A DNA stretch of 64,000 bases from Leptidea sinapis (GCF_905404315.1 NC_066272.1:4774001-4838000), one strand, 5' to 3'. Numbered from the stretch's first letter, positions 1 to 10,964 are shown. The notes: generated by a model not told the origin, from the letters alone. Made by a program: numbers and translations.

Positions 1-171
1 TCAGGTAACCATTTCCCAAGAAAATGGAGTTTAGCTTGAAATTTTCCCTGATAAAATTCACAATATGCGTCTAGAGAGTGATAAAGACTAATATCTTGTA
101 CCCTTTAATATCCTTACAATGATAATGTATCGATGTTTATGGCGAGAAAGCATTGTGTGTTTATCTCGCAC

Positions 172-372
172 TCAATAAGGCAAATGGAAAATGTATTTTC
201 TATTTCTTGGATCGTGATATATAGACAATTTCTTTCCCATTTCGTTTGAGTATTGGTATCCTATATTAAAAGCGTCTTTTACGTCGTGGCGTAAATATAC
301 ATCGAGAGATGGAAATATGTTCATAGTGTCGTACTTGTATCGATAAAAATAATATGAACATCGATCTGCCAC
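172..372 (-). CDS. Conserved 66-codon ORF of unknown function (copy A)
   Basis: The predicted product is rich in aromatic and basic residues (it starts MADRCSYYFYRYKYD and ends KYIFHLPY). It has no signal peptide, membrane helix or family motif that I recognise. The protein is identical in the second copy at 25374-25574, although the surrounding block has about 20 changes in 2.7 kb. At that divergence one or two changes would be expected here, so identity is only mild support for constraint. It could be an exon, a remnant of a transposon gene or a chance frame. No splice sites or promoter were placed with confidence. Confidence 0.25.
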   Translation of the reverse strand: MADRCSYYFYRYKYDTMNIFPSLDVYLRHDVKDAFNIGYQYSNEMGKKLSIYHDPRNRKYIFHLPY

Positions 373-630
373 GCAAAATCTTTAGTAATCGAATTGTTTT
401 ACAAGAATTTTATAATATTAATTCATTTGGTACTTTAATAGTAATTATTTTCCTATTGTTATGTTAGCTATAACAAGTATATTATAATCTAATTGTACCC
501 AAGATTTTGTCCGCTGCAATGTCGTCTCACAACTGTAACATGTCGATATTAAAAAAAAAATATTAATAATGAACTACGATTCTGTCGATCTATTTTCATA
601 AAAGAGTGAATTCTTCATTTTATTCATCAA

Positions 631-962
631 CTAGCTGACCCGGCAAACGTTGTTTTGCCATATAAAGTATAATTCACGCGATAGTTTTATAAGTAATAAA
701 ATATTGCCTATATTATAGCCTGTACATCATTTTGTTCTATTGTCAATAGTTTTTGCAGCGCACGCAAAAATAGGTTTTCGATTTTACACCTTGTTTTACA
801 AAATAGCAATTTTATTACGGATCCCTAATTTTGAAAAAAAAAATCCTTCCTCGATAAATGGACTACCCAACACTGAAAGAATCATTCAAATCGGACCAGT
901 AGTACCAGAGATTAGCGCGTTCAAACAAACAAACATTGCAGCTTTATAATATTAAGTATAGA
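631..962 (-). mobile_element. Complete non-autonomous Helitron, 332 bp (copy A)
   Basis: Read on the minus strand, the element starts TCTATACTTAATATT and ends in GGGTCAGCTAG. A subterminal hairpin (GGCAAA / TTTGCC around a 6-nt loop) lies about 11 bases before the end. It sits precisely between an A and a T with no target-site duplication. These are the hallmarks of Helitrons: 5' TC, 3' CTRR, a hairpin near the 3' end, and insertion between A and T. No coding sequence for Rep/helicase is present, so movement would need a helper. The identical boundaries in copy B show that insertion preceded the segmental duplication. Confidence 0.8.
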
Positions 963-964
963 TT

Positions 965-1318
965 CTATTTAGCTCTATTCTTTTTAAAATTATCGGTTAA
1001 GAAATGACCAGTTCGTCTCTTGTAGGCTGCAAGTCCTAAGTCATCTTTTAAAATACGCGACATGGTTCTAGGTGCTATCTTCATCTCCCGAGATAAAATC
1101 TTTTGCTTTCGGAAAAGATTTCTTCGAATTCTTTCCCTTACTGCTTTAACCACCTTTTTCGTACGAACACTACGTGAACGGCCAGATCTTTTTCTGTGAG
1201 AAACAGGGGACGTTTCATTGTATCTATTATAGTACACAAACATTTTACTAAAACAAAGCGTATGGAAAGTTTTAAAAATTGGATTTGGCTCCAAGTAGGG
1301 ATACTTTGTGTAATGCAA
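965..1318 (-). pseudogene. Tc1/mariner-type transposase, N-terminal fragment (copy A)
   Basis: The 117-codon frame contains a basic stretch (RSGRSRSVRTKKVVKAVRER) followed by KQKILSREMKIAPRTMSRIL and a GLAAYKRRTGHFLTDN segment. This is the helix-turn-helix DNA-binding half of the IS630/Tc1/mariner transposases as I know it from insect families. The frame ends at KKNRAK just before the neighbouring Helitron, and the whole DDE/DDD catalytic domain is missing, so it cannot transpose. The first 25 or so residues look unlike the family and probably precede the real homology. Confidence 0.7.
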
Positions 1319-2509
1319 TCACAACGATTCGGTTCTCTTTATCACCCCATTCCATTTTATTTTTGGCGTTTTGGCGCCAAAATAAGAAAACTCAATGAAC
1401 ACTCATATTAAAATGACAGATTCCAAATTCAAATGTAATAGTTTGTTTATTTTTAACTGTTACAGTTTTTATGGACAGGCAGTTTATTCTTAATATAAAA
1501 AACTGCATCTCTTCTGGTAATGAACTTTATAATACTTTATGTAAAATAAATTATGCGGTGAGCATGAAATAGAACAAGTGGCGCCGTCTGCGCCTTCTCT
1601 ATCAGTGATTTATGTATTTCTCTTGAAACAACTGTTCTTCGCTATGTTTTAACTGTTCAACAAAGTTAACAAGCTTCTGAATTTGATTTACGAAAGGCTA
1701 AAGGTAGGAATGAAGAAACTAAAATAACAGTTCAAAAGTTACAGAAACTTTACAAGGCTTTTTAGCAAGCTATTTTAATGAAATATACACATATATATAT
1801 TATTATAACTATAAATACATTAATTTAAAAAATTAACAAGATGAAGCAGAGTTCAACATGTTGACTGTATCATCCAGCAACCACAAGTAGCGCCCGTGCT
1901 CGAGAATGACGCGTGGACCAGCCATCACATCCCTAGACCATATATTAGGGAAGGAAACGACTTACCCCATGATGCCACCTTAAGCAATGACATTCAAGCA
2001 AGTTTGATAAAGCCTGCTACAATAATTCAACCTCTACTATCATGAAAATCATCTATACCTTATTTATAATTCCATGTGGAAGAAAACAAGACCGCAGTCA
2101 GTTCGCATTTCGCGCCCCCTTAGAAAAACACGAGAGCAGTACTCAACTGTAGCCAAAGCTCGAAAGTGGATGAAATGCTGCATTCATGGCCCCTTTGCGT
2201 TTATTTGAAACTGCACCTTAATCGTGTAGCGGAAGCACGTTACTAAAAGCCTTACGCACTCAGATATTAGGTTTAATATAATATACAATGTAAATCTTTA
2301 TAAGGTATATTTTATTGTGAATGGAAACAATGTGGGGTTAGTTGCACAAAAGTGGAGTCGCTTCGTTATGCGGCTACCGTAGGACGATGCTAATTGTACA
2401 CTTATGTTGTTTTTCAATGATATCACAGAATATAAAAAAGTAACTTTATATTTTGTGTTTCATGAAAACTAAATCTTATCATTTTTAAAGTAGAATCTGT
2501 TGTACCTTG

Positions 2510-2670
2510 ACAGTCTCTCAAAGAAAATTTTAAAGAAATAAATATCATGACTGTTCATTGTCAGTACATTTATGAAAATTTAATATACGTTCACAAAAAT
2601 CGTCACCTTAATAGTGATTTTCATTATTATAACACTAGAAATAAGGGATTGCTTGTAACTAATTCTAGTA
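2510..2670 (+). pseudogene. LINE-A reverse transcriptase C-terminal fragment, cut at the duplication edge
   Basis: This encodes the segment beginning DSLKENFKEINIMTVHCQ and running to LLVTNSS. It matches the longer copies at 27712-28276 and, inverted, 5656-6450. It is the region downstream of the RT domain in a Jockey/CR1-type non-LTR retrotransposon. It stops abruptly at 2670 where copy A diverges from copy B. Confidence 0.65.
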
Positions 2671-2918
2671 CATCAAAATAGAGTGCCTCGGACCTGCGAA
2701 GAACGGTCGCAAAAACTCTGTGGTTTTTTTTTATGAAAATATGGATTACAATGTAATATCGTACGATAAACATTAATTAAAGAGCCTGAGGGTGTAAGTT
2801 CCATTTTCAGTCTGTGGTATCATTAAGAACATCATTTATGTTATAATAATCTTTCCCACACAACAAACACAAACGTTTTTAACAATTCTTTTTTTGTATC
2901 ACATCTGTATTGTACATC
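2671..2918 (-). mobile_element. LINE-B 3' fragment, inverted
   Basis: The plus strand shows the reverse complement of the LINE-B 3' region also seen at 6521-6984 and 44601-45120: cctcrgacctg, a T-run, ggattacaatgtaatatcgt, and an agagcctgagggtgt block. It abuts the LINE-A fragment head to head at 2670. This junction is absent from copy B of the duplication. Confidence 0.7.
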
Positions 2919-3004
2919 TGAGGCTAACCCAGGAGCCTATACATTAACATTGTATATTTGTAGCATATTTTCCATAAATCATTTGACTACTTGACGTGTG
3001 AGTA

Positions 3005-3240
3005 TGTTTATTGCATCACTTTACATTAAACATACTATATTATATTGTAATTGAAATGATTTGTAAAACTATGAAAATGTAAATCATGATTTAAAAGTGT
3101 GGCAATGAGTTTCCTTCTACTTCTTCTCATTAGCTCAACCCTTTACGAAGTATCAGTAGATTCAATTAGATTTTTTTTTGACATTCATAAGTGTCATTTC
3201 CGTGACCTGCATGAATAAAGTGATTTTGAGTTGATTTGAA
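3005..3240 (+). mobile_element. LINE-C 3' untranslated region
   Basis: The segment runs from tttattgcatcactttac through ttctacttcttctcatta and ends in aataaagtgattttgagttgatttga-like repeats. It matches 19423-19655 in inverted orientation, and its tail matches 63900-63975. The (tttga)n tail preceded by aataaa suggests the 3' end of a non-LTR element. No coding sequence is left. Confidence 0.6.
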
Positions 3241-4091
3241 TCCTATAATGATAAGAGCTACTTAACTACAGAAGATTATAATAATTATGTTAATTGTGGT
3301 TTAAATAGAAGGATCCTTTGTAAGGTTACCGTTGTTCAACCCGGAAACTGGAATAGATTCTGTAATAATGAAAGTTGTAGAGCGTATTTTGTTTGTTCAA
3401 ATAAAATTATTTTTACAAAGCCTATTCAAAATTTTGAATCGCTTGTTGTGCTTTTTCAAATGTGTCAACTACAATGTAGGCAAACCGTCGGTTATAAATA
3501 ATATTAACTTTTAGCAACAAATTATATGCAATTTAATCATTTTAAGAAGCGTTGTAAGTTTCATTTGATACTCGCACATATCCTGGTGGGTAAGTGTAAA
3601 TAAGGTACATTCATAAAGTAAAATTTACATTTGATTTCATTAATTTTAAGTCCCTCTTTCATTTCATAGTAAATTGTTCACATTCAAAATTCATTCTAAA
3701 GTTTGGTTGTACATTTGAGAAAATTGTAACTGATGAGGATCGCTGTATATCAAAGCTCCACTGGGCTGGTTTCAATGAGCTTTTTGCCGTTTACAACGAA
3801 AGTGAAGAATGAATTCTTATATTTAAGTTTAAAGTATTCAAGACCGATGAAAGATGTAAAACGATGGTATTGCCCCTGTGATGGTTCTAGTCTTTTAAAT
3901 GATACAAAGAAAACCATTTTTACGACCTCTTAACCATTGTACATTAAAATAGATAAAAATGCCGTATTTTTTTAATTATTAAAACTAGTGGTAAATAATA
4001 GTAAATAATCTTAATTTATTTTTAAGTAAAGTTATTGCAAATTAGATTATGAAATGGTTTTTCAATGAATTTTCTTCCACGTTTGACCACA
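3241..4091. other. AT-rich stretch, no feature recognised
   Basis: Two short open frames exist (3332-3514 and 3733-3933), but neither shows a known motif or convincing composition. No repeat shared with the rest of the window was seen. Confidence 0.4.
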
Positions 4092-4215
4092 GTTCAAATT
4101 CAAATATTTTTATTCATAATAGGATATGATATCACTTATTGACAGTCAAAAACAACCTCCCATTCGAAAGAGTATGCCTCAGACCTGAGAAGAACGGGCG
4201 CAAGAAACGGGCCAA
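4092..4215 (-). mobile_element. LINE-B extreme 3' end, inverted
   Basis: It begins on the plus strand with ttcaaattcaaatattttta, the reverse complement of a (ttgaat)n tail. It then carries gcctcagacctgagaagaac and gggcgcaagaaac, as in the copies at 6521 and 44601. It is truncated after about 120 bases. Confidence 0.6.
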
Positions 4216-5369
4216 GTTTGAACTTAATTAGGGTTTATTTGTTAAAGACTATATGTATGTGTTGCATGTTGTGTGTCAGTAGTGTATATAATATTTATTT
4301 TAATTAATTTAATATATTTGTAAGGTATTTTACATAAAAAAATGGCTTAATCCGTTCGGGCAATATTTGAAAAAAAGGGGTACAAATCTTTTGCTTCATA
4401 TAGATAACGAAGCAAGTAAATATCATTAATTTTATTTTATTAATTTGTATTTATATTAAAAATCCGATAACATTAATGTGTCTAACTTCTATTATCTATG
4501 GTCTATACGATCCCAAATCATATAATCTTAATATTACCAATTTAAAAATTTTAATGTAACGTAAAAAATAAATTGACATATAAGGCCGATTATAATATGA
4601 AACATTATTTGAATGATAAACATAGTTGGAATTAATGTTTCCAAAATTATTGTTAATGAATATTGTTATACTCATTTGAATGCGATTTTAACTTTTGTAC
4701 TTCATCCTGACTTGCACTAAATAACTTATAAACATGTTTATGAATTAGAAAATTTGAATAATATCGTGTTTTAATTAACCTCGCTATTAAAAATAATTTT
4801 TATGAATCCTCAACTCTCTTTAGAATTTATACATAAAGAATACAAAGTTTCTATCAGCTTTGATTAATTCCTTCACCCTCATTTCTCATTTCGTATTTAT
4901 TAAAGCTGAAAAAGCACCATCTGGTAATATTATTATTTTCAACAATGGAAGGCGCACTTGAATGCAATAACCTTTTAGTTAATTACAAGCTGTGCAAGCC
5001 GAGGAAAAATCGCTTAGGAAAGCATTGTGAGAAACAGCTCATTTTAATGTTAATATTTTAAAACCATTACTTATCAATTAAGACGCAAATGTTGTCCTAA
5101 AAGATTTGACTCAATTATATGTGTTTCAATGTTAAATCGACAATATTTTTTGGATCCCTTATATGAAGTCCTTTTACTAACACGCTGCTGTCCGTCTGTC
5201 CAGTTACCAAGTATTGTAAATCGATTCAAAGAAAGCATTACTCTGATTTTTGTTGGAAGTTTTTTGCCACTTTTTCTCATTTCACACAACCTTTTCAAAA
5301 TGTTTTACTTACATTAGGCGTTGATTTATTTGCCCAACGTGAATAAATATTTGATTATATTTGTAGTGC
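4216..5369. other. AT-rich stretch, no feature recognised
   Basis: It is strongly A/T-rich with scattered short frames only. The frames around 5074-5317 occur on both strands in overlap and show no family signature, so I do not call a gene. Confidence 0.4.
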
Positions 5370-5660
5370 ATGTTACCTATGCTGAGATGGTTTGGACATG
5401 TCGAGAGAATGAATGAAGAACAATTGACGAAGAAAGTGTATAAGGTTAAGGCCAGTGTGAATGAAAGTGTTGGAAGGAGTAGAACTAGGCGGACGTTTCA
5501 AGATCAAATCAGGGATGTCTTGAAAAAAGGCCAGGTCAAGAGTACCCTAAGCCGGAGAGCATGTATGAAAGGAATAATGAAAGTGGACGAAGCGAAACAA
5601 GTATGTAAGGATCGTAGCAAGTGGAAAAAATTGGTCTCTACACCTACGGGAAAGGCATAA
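5370..5660 (+). pseudogene. Non-LTR retrotransposon RT C-terminal fragment
   Basis: The 96-codon frame starts near MLRWFGHVERMNEEQLTKKV and continues with GRSRTRRTFQDQI, SRRACMKGIMKVDEAKQVCK and DRSKWKKLVS. The LRWFGHV.RM and DR..WK..V elements are typical of the extreme C-terminus of insect LINE reverse transcriptases, downstream of the palm domain. The frame has no internal stop but the upstream RT core is missing. It abuts the inverted LINE-A fragment that starts about 5656. Confidence 0.6.
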
Positions 5661-6450
5661 AAGGCATTTATTTTCTCAAAATTGATTCCTTTAGAATTGT
5701 TTTTGATGTCATTTCTTATACTACTAGATACTTCTACCGCTTCGGAAACAAATGGCGCTTTGAGAGAGAAGAAGCGGCGCAAGAAACTCTCCCAGCATTC
5801 TTTTTTTTGCGCTCTTTTCAATAAAAATATACAATATTGTACAGTCATTTCTATCGCTATAAAATAATCACAATCTAGTCCCAGGCTGTCCAATCATTTA
5901 GATATTCAACAGTGGAGTAATATGATTTACGACAGAGCCATTTTTTTATAAAACATTTAAATTTATTTATAGATAATGCCTGAACAGTGGCTGGGACTTT
6001 ATTGTAGAAGTGTATACATTTACCCTTAAAGCTATTATGTATCTTATGAAGCCAACTAGAATCAGTTACAAGCAATCCCTTATTTCTAGTGTTATAATTA
6101 TAAAAATCACTATTAAGAGCAAAAAGGTGACGATTTTTGTGAACGTATATTAAATTTTCATAAATGTACTGACAATGAACAGTCATAATATTTTTTACTT
6201 TAAATTTTTCTTTGAGAGACTGTCTATAACCAAGCTGATATATAGCACGAACAGCTCTCTCTTGCAGTGCAAACACTATATCAATGTCAGCAGCATGACC
6301 CGATAGTAATATACCGTACGTCATGATGCTGTGAAAATAACTAAAGTACACTAATCTAGCGGTCGCAACATTCGTGTACTCTCTAATCTTTCTAACTGCA
6401 TATGCCGCAGAGCTGAGTCTATCTGCTAGATGGGTAATATGTGGACCGTG
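5656..6450 (-). pseudogene. LINE-A 3' end with RT C-terminal coding region
   Basis: On the minus strand an open frame of about 190 codons (to the stop at 5875) reads GPHITHLADRLSSAAYAV, then YFSYFHSIMTYGILL, ALQERAVRAIYQLGYR, NTRNKGLLVTDS and FYNKVPATVQ. This is the post-palm C-terminal region of a Jockey/CR1-group reverse transcriptase. A 3' UTR of about 220 bases follows, ending in aataaatgcc. The first methionine (6351) is not the real start, because coding homology continues upstream to the 5' truncation near 6450. This is the longest LINE-A copy here and defines the family for the pieces at 2510, 12955, 27712, 31450 and 31933. Confidence 0.8.
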
Positions 6451-6520
6451 GAAAGATGAATGATGAAAAGAATGATTTTATGTATGTATGTTACCTTTCT
6501 TTAACTACGAGCTAAAACAA

Positions 6521-6984
6521 TTCAAATTCAAATTCAAATATTTTTATTCAAAATAGGATTTAAAATCACTTTTTGAACGTCAAAATCTACCACCCATTCA
6601 AAAGAGACTGCCTCAGACCTGAGAAGAATGGGCGCAAGAAACTCAGCGGGCTTTTTTTTTAATATAAAATATGGATTACAATGTAATATCGTACAATAAA
6701 CATTTATAAGTAAAGAGCCTGAGGGTGTTCGCAGTCATTCCCAGTCCGTGGTGTCATTAAGAAAATCGTTTATGCTATAATAACCTTTCCCACACAAACG
6801 TTTTTTAACAATTCTTTTAAATTTCGTAACACATTTGTTTTATACATTTTCTGGGATCATATTGTAGAAGCATATACATCGCCCAACAAAAGACTTACTA
6901 ACTCGACCCAACCGAGTAGTAGGTACAACAACTTTAAGTTTGTTCCTCGTGTTAACATTATGAATGTCACAGTTTCTAGAAATT
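6521..6984 (-). pseudogene. LINE-B 3' end with C-terminal coding remnant, interrupted by CR1 element
   Basis: The plus strand opens with a reverse-complement (ttgaat)n tail. Further in it encodes on the minus strand NTRNKLKVVVPTTRLGRV and SFVGRCICFYNMIPENV, matching the larger copy at 44601-45120. Homology stops at about 6985, exactly where the CR1-like element begins. I could not see LINE-B resume after that element ends near 11064, so either the target was already truncated or the far side has decayed. Confidence 0.7.
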
Positions 6985-7094
6985 CTAGAACACTTACTGA
7001 TGTAGAGTGGAAACCAAATCACAATGCATTAAAATTGTATGGAATATCTGAAATATTATTAAGGTCTCTCGCTTGTCGCCGCGTGAGTCGCACG

Positions 7095-7532
7095 ATGGCT
7101 ACAGTGCGCTCCCCTCCAAGGGATTCAATACATCGTGTCATTACTACAGTCACAAACGTACAGTGTTCTAGTTGTAAAGTATTGATCAATGAACTGATTA
7201 CTTTTGTTAGTAACAAAGTGGATGTGCTACCAGAGACAGTCATATTAGAAATATGTCTGACATCATATTCTGCTGACGAAATCGAAGTGGCCCGTAGTAT
7301 TGTGCACAAGCTATTAGCTCCTACTAAGAAATTTATGAGGAGAAAGGAAGGAGGTGAACAGAAAAGTATACACGACGTAATGAAACTTATAAAAGAATTC
7401 GACCCTTCATGTTTACCGATATTTGTCGCCAAAGACCTGAATAAAATACCACCCGTCTCATTTAACTATATCGATTCAACTTCGTTCTTAAAGGAAATAG
7501 CTATATTAAGAAATAGCTATATTAAGAAATAA
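7095..7532 (+). pseudogene. CR1-like ORF1, N-terminal part
   Basis: I take the ATG at 7095 as the likely start; upstream codons in the same frame belong to the leader. The segment reads ELITFVSNKVDVLPETVI, EVARSIVHKLLAP, then PSCLPIFVAKDLNKIPPVSF. This is a domain I know as the N-terminal region of many insect CR1-type ORF1 proteins (nucleic-acid-binding partner of the RT). The frame ends early because a 16-base unit (aaatagctatattaag, 7495-7510) is tandemly duplicated with one extra base, a 17-base shift. Coding sense continues two frames over from about 7533. Confidence 0.75.
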
Positions 7533-8293
7533 GCAGTTGTGATACAAATAATCAAATAGAAGGTTTAAAGTCAGAGGTTGAGGAAGTCAAAACAATTTTA
7601 AAAGAATTTCAGAAACGTGTATGTGTTTCCAATTTAAATACGCAGTGTCATGACAGTGCTAGTGTTAAATCAGTGCAACCGGAACGAAATGACAAAAATA
7701 TCGCATCGCAGTCATTTACATTCGTATCTCAGGCGCGTGATGCTATAGGTAAGAACGAACGAGTCGCCTGCGCATCGAATATAACACATAACACGCATTC
7801 GATAATGCATAATATTTCACCGAGCGGAAGGCAGCGGCCGCTTGACAAATCTACACGAGTGCATGTTCCGTCTTATCGCGATGTTATTCTTAATTCAAAC
7901 AATTCAACAATGCAAGAACGTCATACTATGCGACATGATGACAGTTTTATAATTGTTGAACGTAAAAAACGTAGAAAGTTAAATAATTATTTGACCGGCA
8001 CCGCACGGTGTTCTAATAAATTACAAACTGCTGATTTAACATCTGCTGTGTACGTATCTCGATTAAGAAAAACCACGACAGCTGATGATGTGAGAGATTA
8101 TATCATGGAGAACGGTGAAGAATGTCTTAAAATTGAGTTATTGACACAGAGACATGACACCGATTTTTGTTCATATAAATTAACGGTACCAAGGCGCAAA
8201 TTAAATACATTCTTGAGTAATGACTTTTGGCCTGAGGGCGTAAAATTTAGATTGTACCGTGAGCACACGGCGAGAGGAAATAAACCGTCTTAA
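7533..8293 (+). pseudogene. CR1-like ORF1, C-terminal part with coiled coil and RRM-like domain
   Basis: After the frameshift the frame reads a short coiled-coil candidate (IEGLKSEVEEVKTILKEFQ, about 7555-7611). A basic, serine/threonine-rich linker follows. The last 80 or so residues start AVYVSRLRKTTTADDV and end FWPEGVKFRLYRE. This last block resembles the RRM-like C-terminal domain of CR1/L2 ORF1 proteins that binds element RNA. The stop is at 8291. ORF2 begins 13 bases later in another frame, consistent with a bicistronic element. Confidence 0.75.
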
Positions 8294-8306
8294 AATTTAC
8301 TACAAT

Positions 8307-9649
8307 ATGGATATCACAACCACAAGAATAAAAATATCATCTTTTAACTGTAAGAATATTAAGAAATCTTTAATGACTATAAAATATTTAACTGACACCT
8401 CGCAACTTATAGTGCTGCAAGAGACGTGGCTATTGGAACATGAGTTGAATTTCGTCCATAGTATTAATAGCCAGTTTGGATGTGTAGCAAAATATCTGTA
8501 GATTCTTCTGTTCTTCTTCGAGGGCGTCCTTTTGGAGGGCTCGCCATCATGTGGCACAAGGGTTTATTTCCAAACGTAATACCGGTTGAATGTTTAAATA
8601 ATAGAATACAGGCGGTGCGTGTGTGTCTTCATTCGGGTTCATTTCTGTTAGTGAATGTGTATATGCCGACGGACCAAAGTGAGAATGTTGAAGAGTTTAC
8701 AGAGTGTTTGGCACTAATTTATTCTATTATAGAGGAATCCGATGTCCAGGTAGCATATATCCTGGGCGACTTAAATGCTCATCCAGGTGCTAGGTTCGGT
8801 AAGCAGTAATCAAAATTTTGTGATGATATGATGTGGGAATGGGCCGACCTTAACCTTTTGGGGGATAACCCTAACATGTATACATTTCAATGTGTTGCGA
8901 GCGGTAGCAAGAGATGGTTGGATCACTGTGTTACGACCAGATCGGGGTGGGATACCATTGTTGGAGCCTACGTCACTCATGACGTCAGATGGTCCGATCA
9001 TCACCCATTGAGTATCGAGTGTGATATCACCGGGGTGGCGACTAACTGTGCCATTTATAGTACACTCGATACACAAAAATTTGTAAGATGGGGCGAGAGA
9101 TCAAGTGCCGAAATAAACGCCTACCGTGAATTTTGTTTTAATAATTTAGATTTATTTTGTGATCCACCTGTGTGTGAATGTACTAATATTATGATGTGTA
9201 GTCATAGACAAGATTATAATTTATATATAGATAATTATTACAGGCACATTGTCGACGTCCTGCAGAGTGCAGCTATTGTAAGTTCTTCTCCATGTGAACA
9301 TAAGCAGACAGGAAAACCAACGAGACAAAAAAGAGTACCTGGTTGGAACTATCACGTCAGGGATAGCAACGCAAAAGCTAGGCTTTATTTTAGATGTTGG
9401 ACATTGGCTGGCAGGCCTTCCAGCGGACTAGAATATGATAACATGCGGAGAAGTCGTACTGTATTTAAAAATAAAATTAAATGGTGTCTTAAGAACGAAG
9501 AGAGTATTAAAATGAATATTATGGCTTTACATAAGAGAAATAAGAATTTTGTAAAATTTTGGAATGCAACCAAAAAACTAAATTATAAACAGACCTTACC
9601 TGTGTCAGTAGAGGGTTGCCAGACTCCGTCAGATATAGCATATATATAG
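8307..9649 (+). pseudogene. CR1-like ORF2, AP endonuclease domain and linker
   Basis: The start MDITTTRIKISSFNCKN followed by VLQETWL matches the first two motifs of the exonuclease-endonuclease-phosphatase family (Asn and catalytic Glu). After a single-base frameshift near 8490 the frame continues with GRPFGGLAIMW, GDLNAHPG (Asp/Asn motif), RWLDHC and finally SDHHPLS (Asp-His motif). All expected active-site motifs are therefore visible, though split by the frameshift and by a stop at 8807-8809. The enzyme would nick target DNA to prime reverse transcription. The frame closes at SDIAYI, where the linker to the RT is deleted. Confidence 0.85.
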
Positions 9650-10964
9650 TATCGAGCATATACTCTGGGCCAGTGATAAAATATTTAATCATTTAAGTTG
9701 TCTTTTTAATCTTTGTATCAAATTTGCATACTTACCGGAAGCTCTAATGCATACGTTAGTTGTACCTATTGTCAAGAATAAAACAGGCGATCTTAGTAGT
9801 ACAACGAACTATCGACCTATCTCCTTAGGCACTATAATAGGTAAAATATTAGAACGTCTTATGCACCCTGTACTGCTTAAGAACATTAAGATTGATGATG
9901 CTCAATTTGGTTTCCGTGCCGGTCTTTCGATGGATGCCGCTATTGTTAGCCTGAAGGGCGCTGTGAGTCACTACACAACTCGTCACACGTCCGTATACGC
10001 TTGCTTCTTAGACCTTAGCAGCGCTTTTGACTTGGTTAACTATAACATCCTATGGACAAAGTTGTTGGCCTCACAGGTGCCTAAAAGTGTGGTCAATTTG
10101 CTGAGATTCTGGTACGGAGGACAAACGAACTCTGTAAAATGGGGCGACGCAACATCTAGCAAGTATAGGTTAGAATGTGGAGTTCGTCAAGGTGGGGAGA
10201 CCTCTCCTGATCTTTTAAACCTGTATGTGAATGGTTTGATCGAGGAGCTCAGAGGTACCAAAGTCGGCTGTCACGTAGGAAATGTTTGTGTCAGTAACCT
10301 TAGCTATGCTGATGATATGGTGCTTCTCAGCCCCTCGATCAAGGGGTTGAGGAAGCTGCTTTCAGTCTGTGAGCATTATGCTAATGCTCATGGTCTGAAA
10401 TATAACGTTTCCAAAACCAAAATGATGGTGTTCCCTGCAGGTGGAGGTCCGGATATGGTACCTGAGGTGTATCTAAACGGAACGGTTATTAGTGTTGTTA
10501 AGCAGTTCAAATATTTAGGTCATGTGCTTACGGAGAGGCTGCAAGATGACGAAGATATCGAGCGAGAACGAAGGGCCCTCGCTGTTAGAGGAAACATGCT
10601 TGCACGACGATTCGCTAAATGCAGTAGGGATGTAAAGACTACCCTATTCAAAGCTTACTGCCTAGGCATGTACACCTGTCAGCTGTGGGTAACATTTACA
10701 CACAAAGCATTTAGAAGAATAAGGGTCCAGTATAATGATACATACAGGGCCTTTATGAATCTTCCGAGATGCTGCAGCGCATCAGGCATGTTCGTGGAGG
10801 GTGGGGTCCCTGACTTCTTCGCTGTAATAAGAACAAGAATCGCGACATTTTGGAGTCGATTGCGCAGCTCAAAAAATTAAATCCTCACGGCTATATATGA
10901 CGATATCAGGAGCCCTATATATAAACGATGGATATCTGTTCACATGGAGAATAACAAAAAATAA
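9648..10964 (+). pseudogene. CR1-like ORF2, reverse transcriptase domain
   Basis: The frame starts LSIEHILWAS and carries the standard RT blocks in order: NYRPISL, AQFGFRAGLS, LDLSSAFD, GVRQGGETSPDLL, the catalytic YADD at 10305-10316, KTKMMVF and KYLGHVL. It is open from 9648 to a TAA at 10878 and then continues in the same frame to 10964, so that stop is a single nonsense change about 28 codons before the natural end. The RT would copy element RNA at a nicked target. Compared with related insect elements, roughly 50-70 codons before LSIEH are missing, including the GKSPG-type motif. Confidence 0.9.

Larger units (their letters stand above)
1..2670. repeat. Segmental duplication, copy A (truncated by window start)
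   Basis: This block recurs in the same orientation at 25203-27875, offset 25202-25205 bases. By eye I count roughly 20 substitutions and small indels, so identity is about 99%. Homology is already present at base 1, so the true left edge lies outside the window. The right edge is sharp: after the shared ctagta at 2665-2670 this copy switches to an inverted fragment of another LINE, while copy B continues to the end of its LINE. It could be a recent genomic duplication or an uncollapsed haplotype in the assembly. Confidence 0.95.

Noticed and set aside
740..949. 69-codon frame repeated at 25944-26153
   Set aside because: It lies wholly inside the non-autonomous Helitron; open by chance and duplicated with it.
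5504..5893. 129-codon minus-strand frame
   Set aside because: Overlaps the plus-strand RT C-terminal fragment and the LINE-A 3' UTR; no coding signature.
7019..7432. 137-codon minus-strand frame
   Set aside because: Antisense shadow of the CR1-like ORF1; no family motif of its own.
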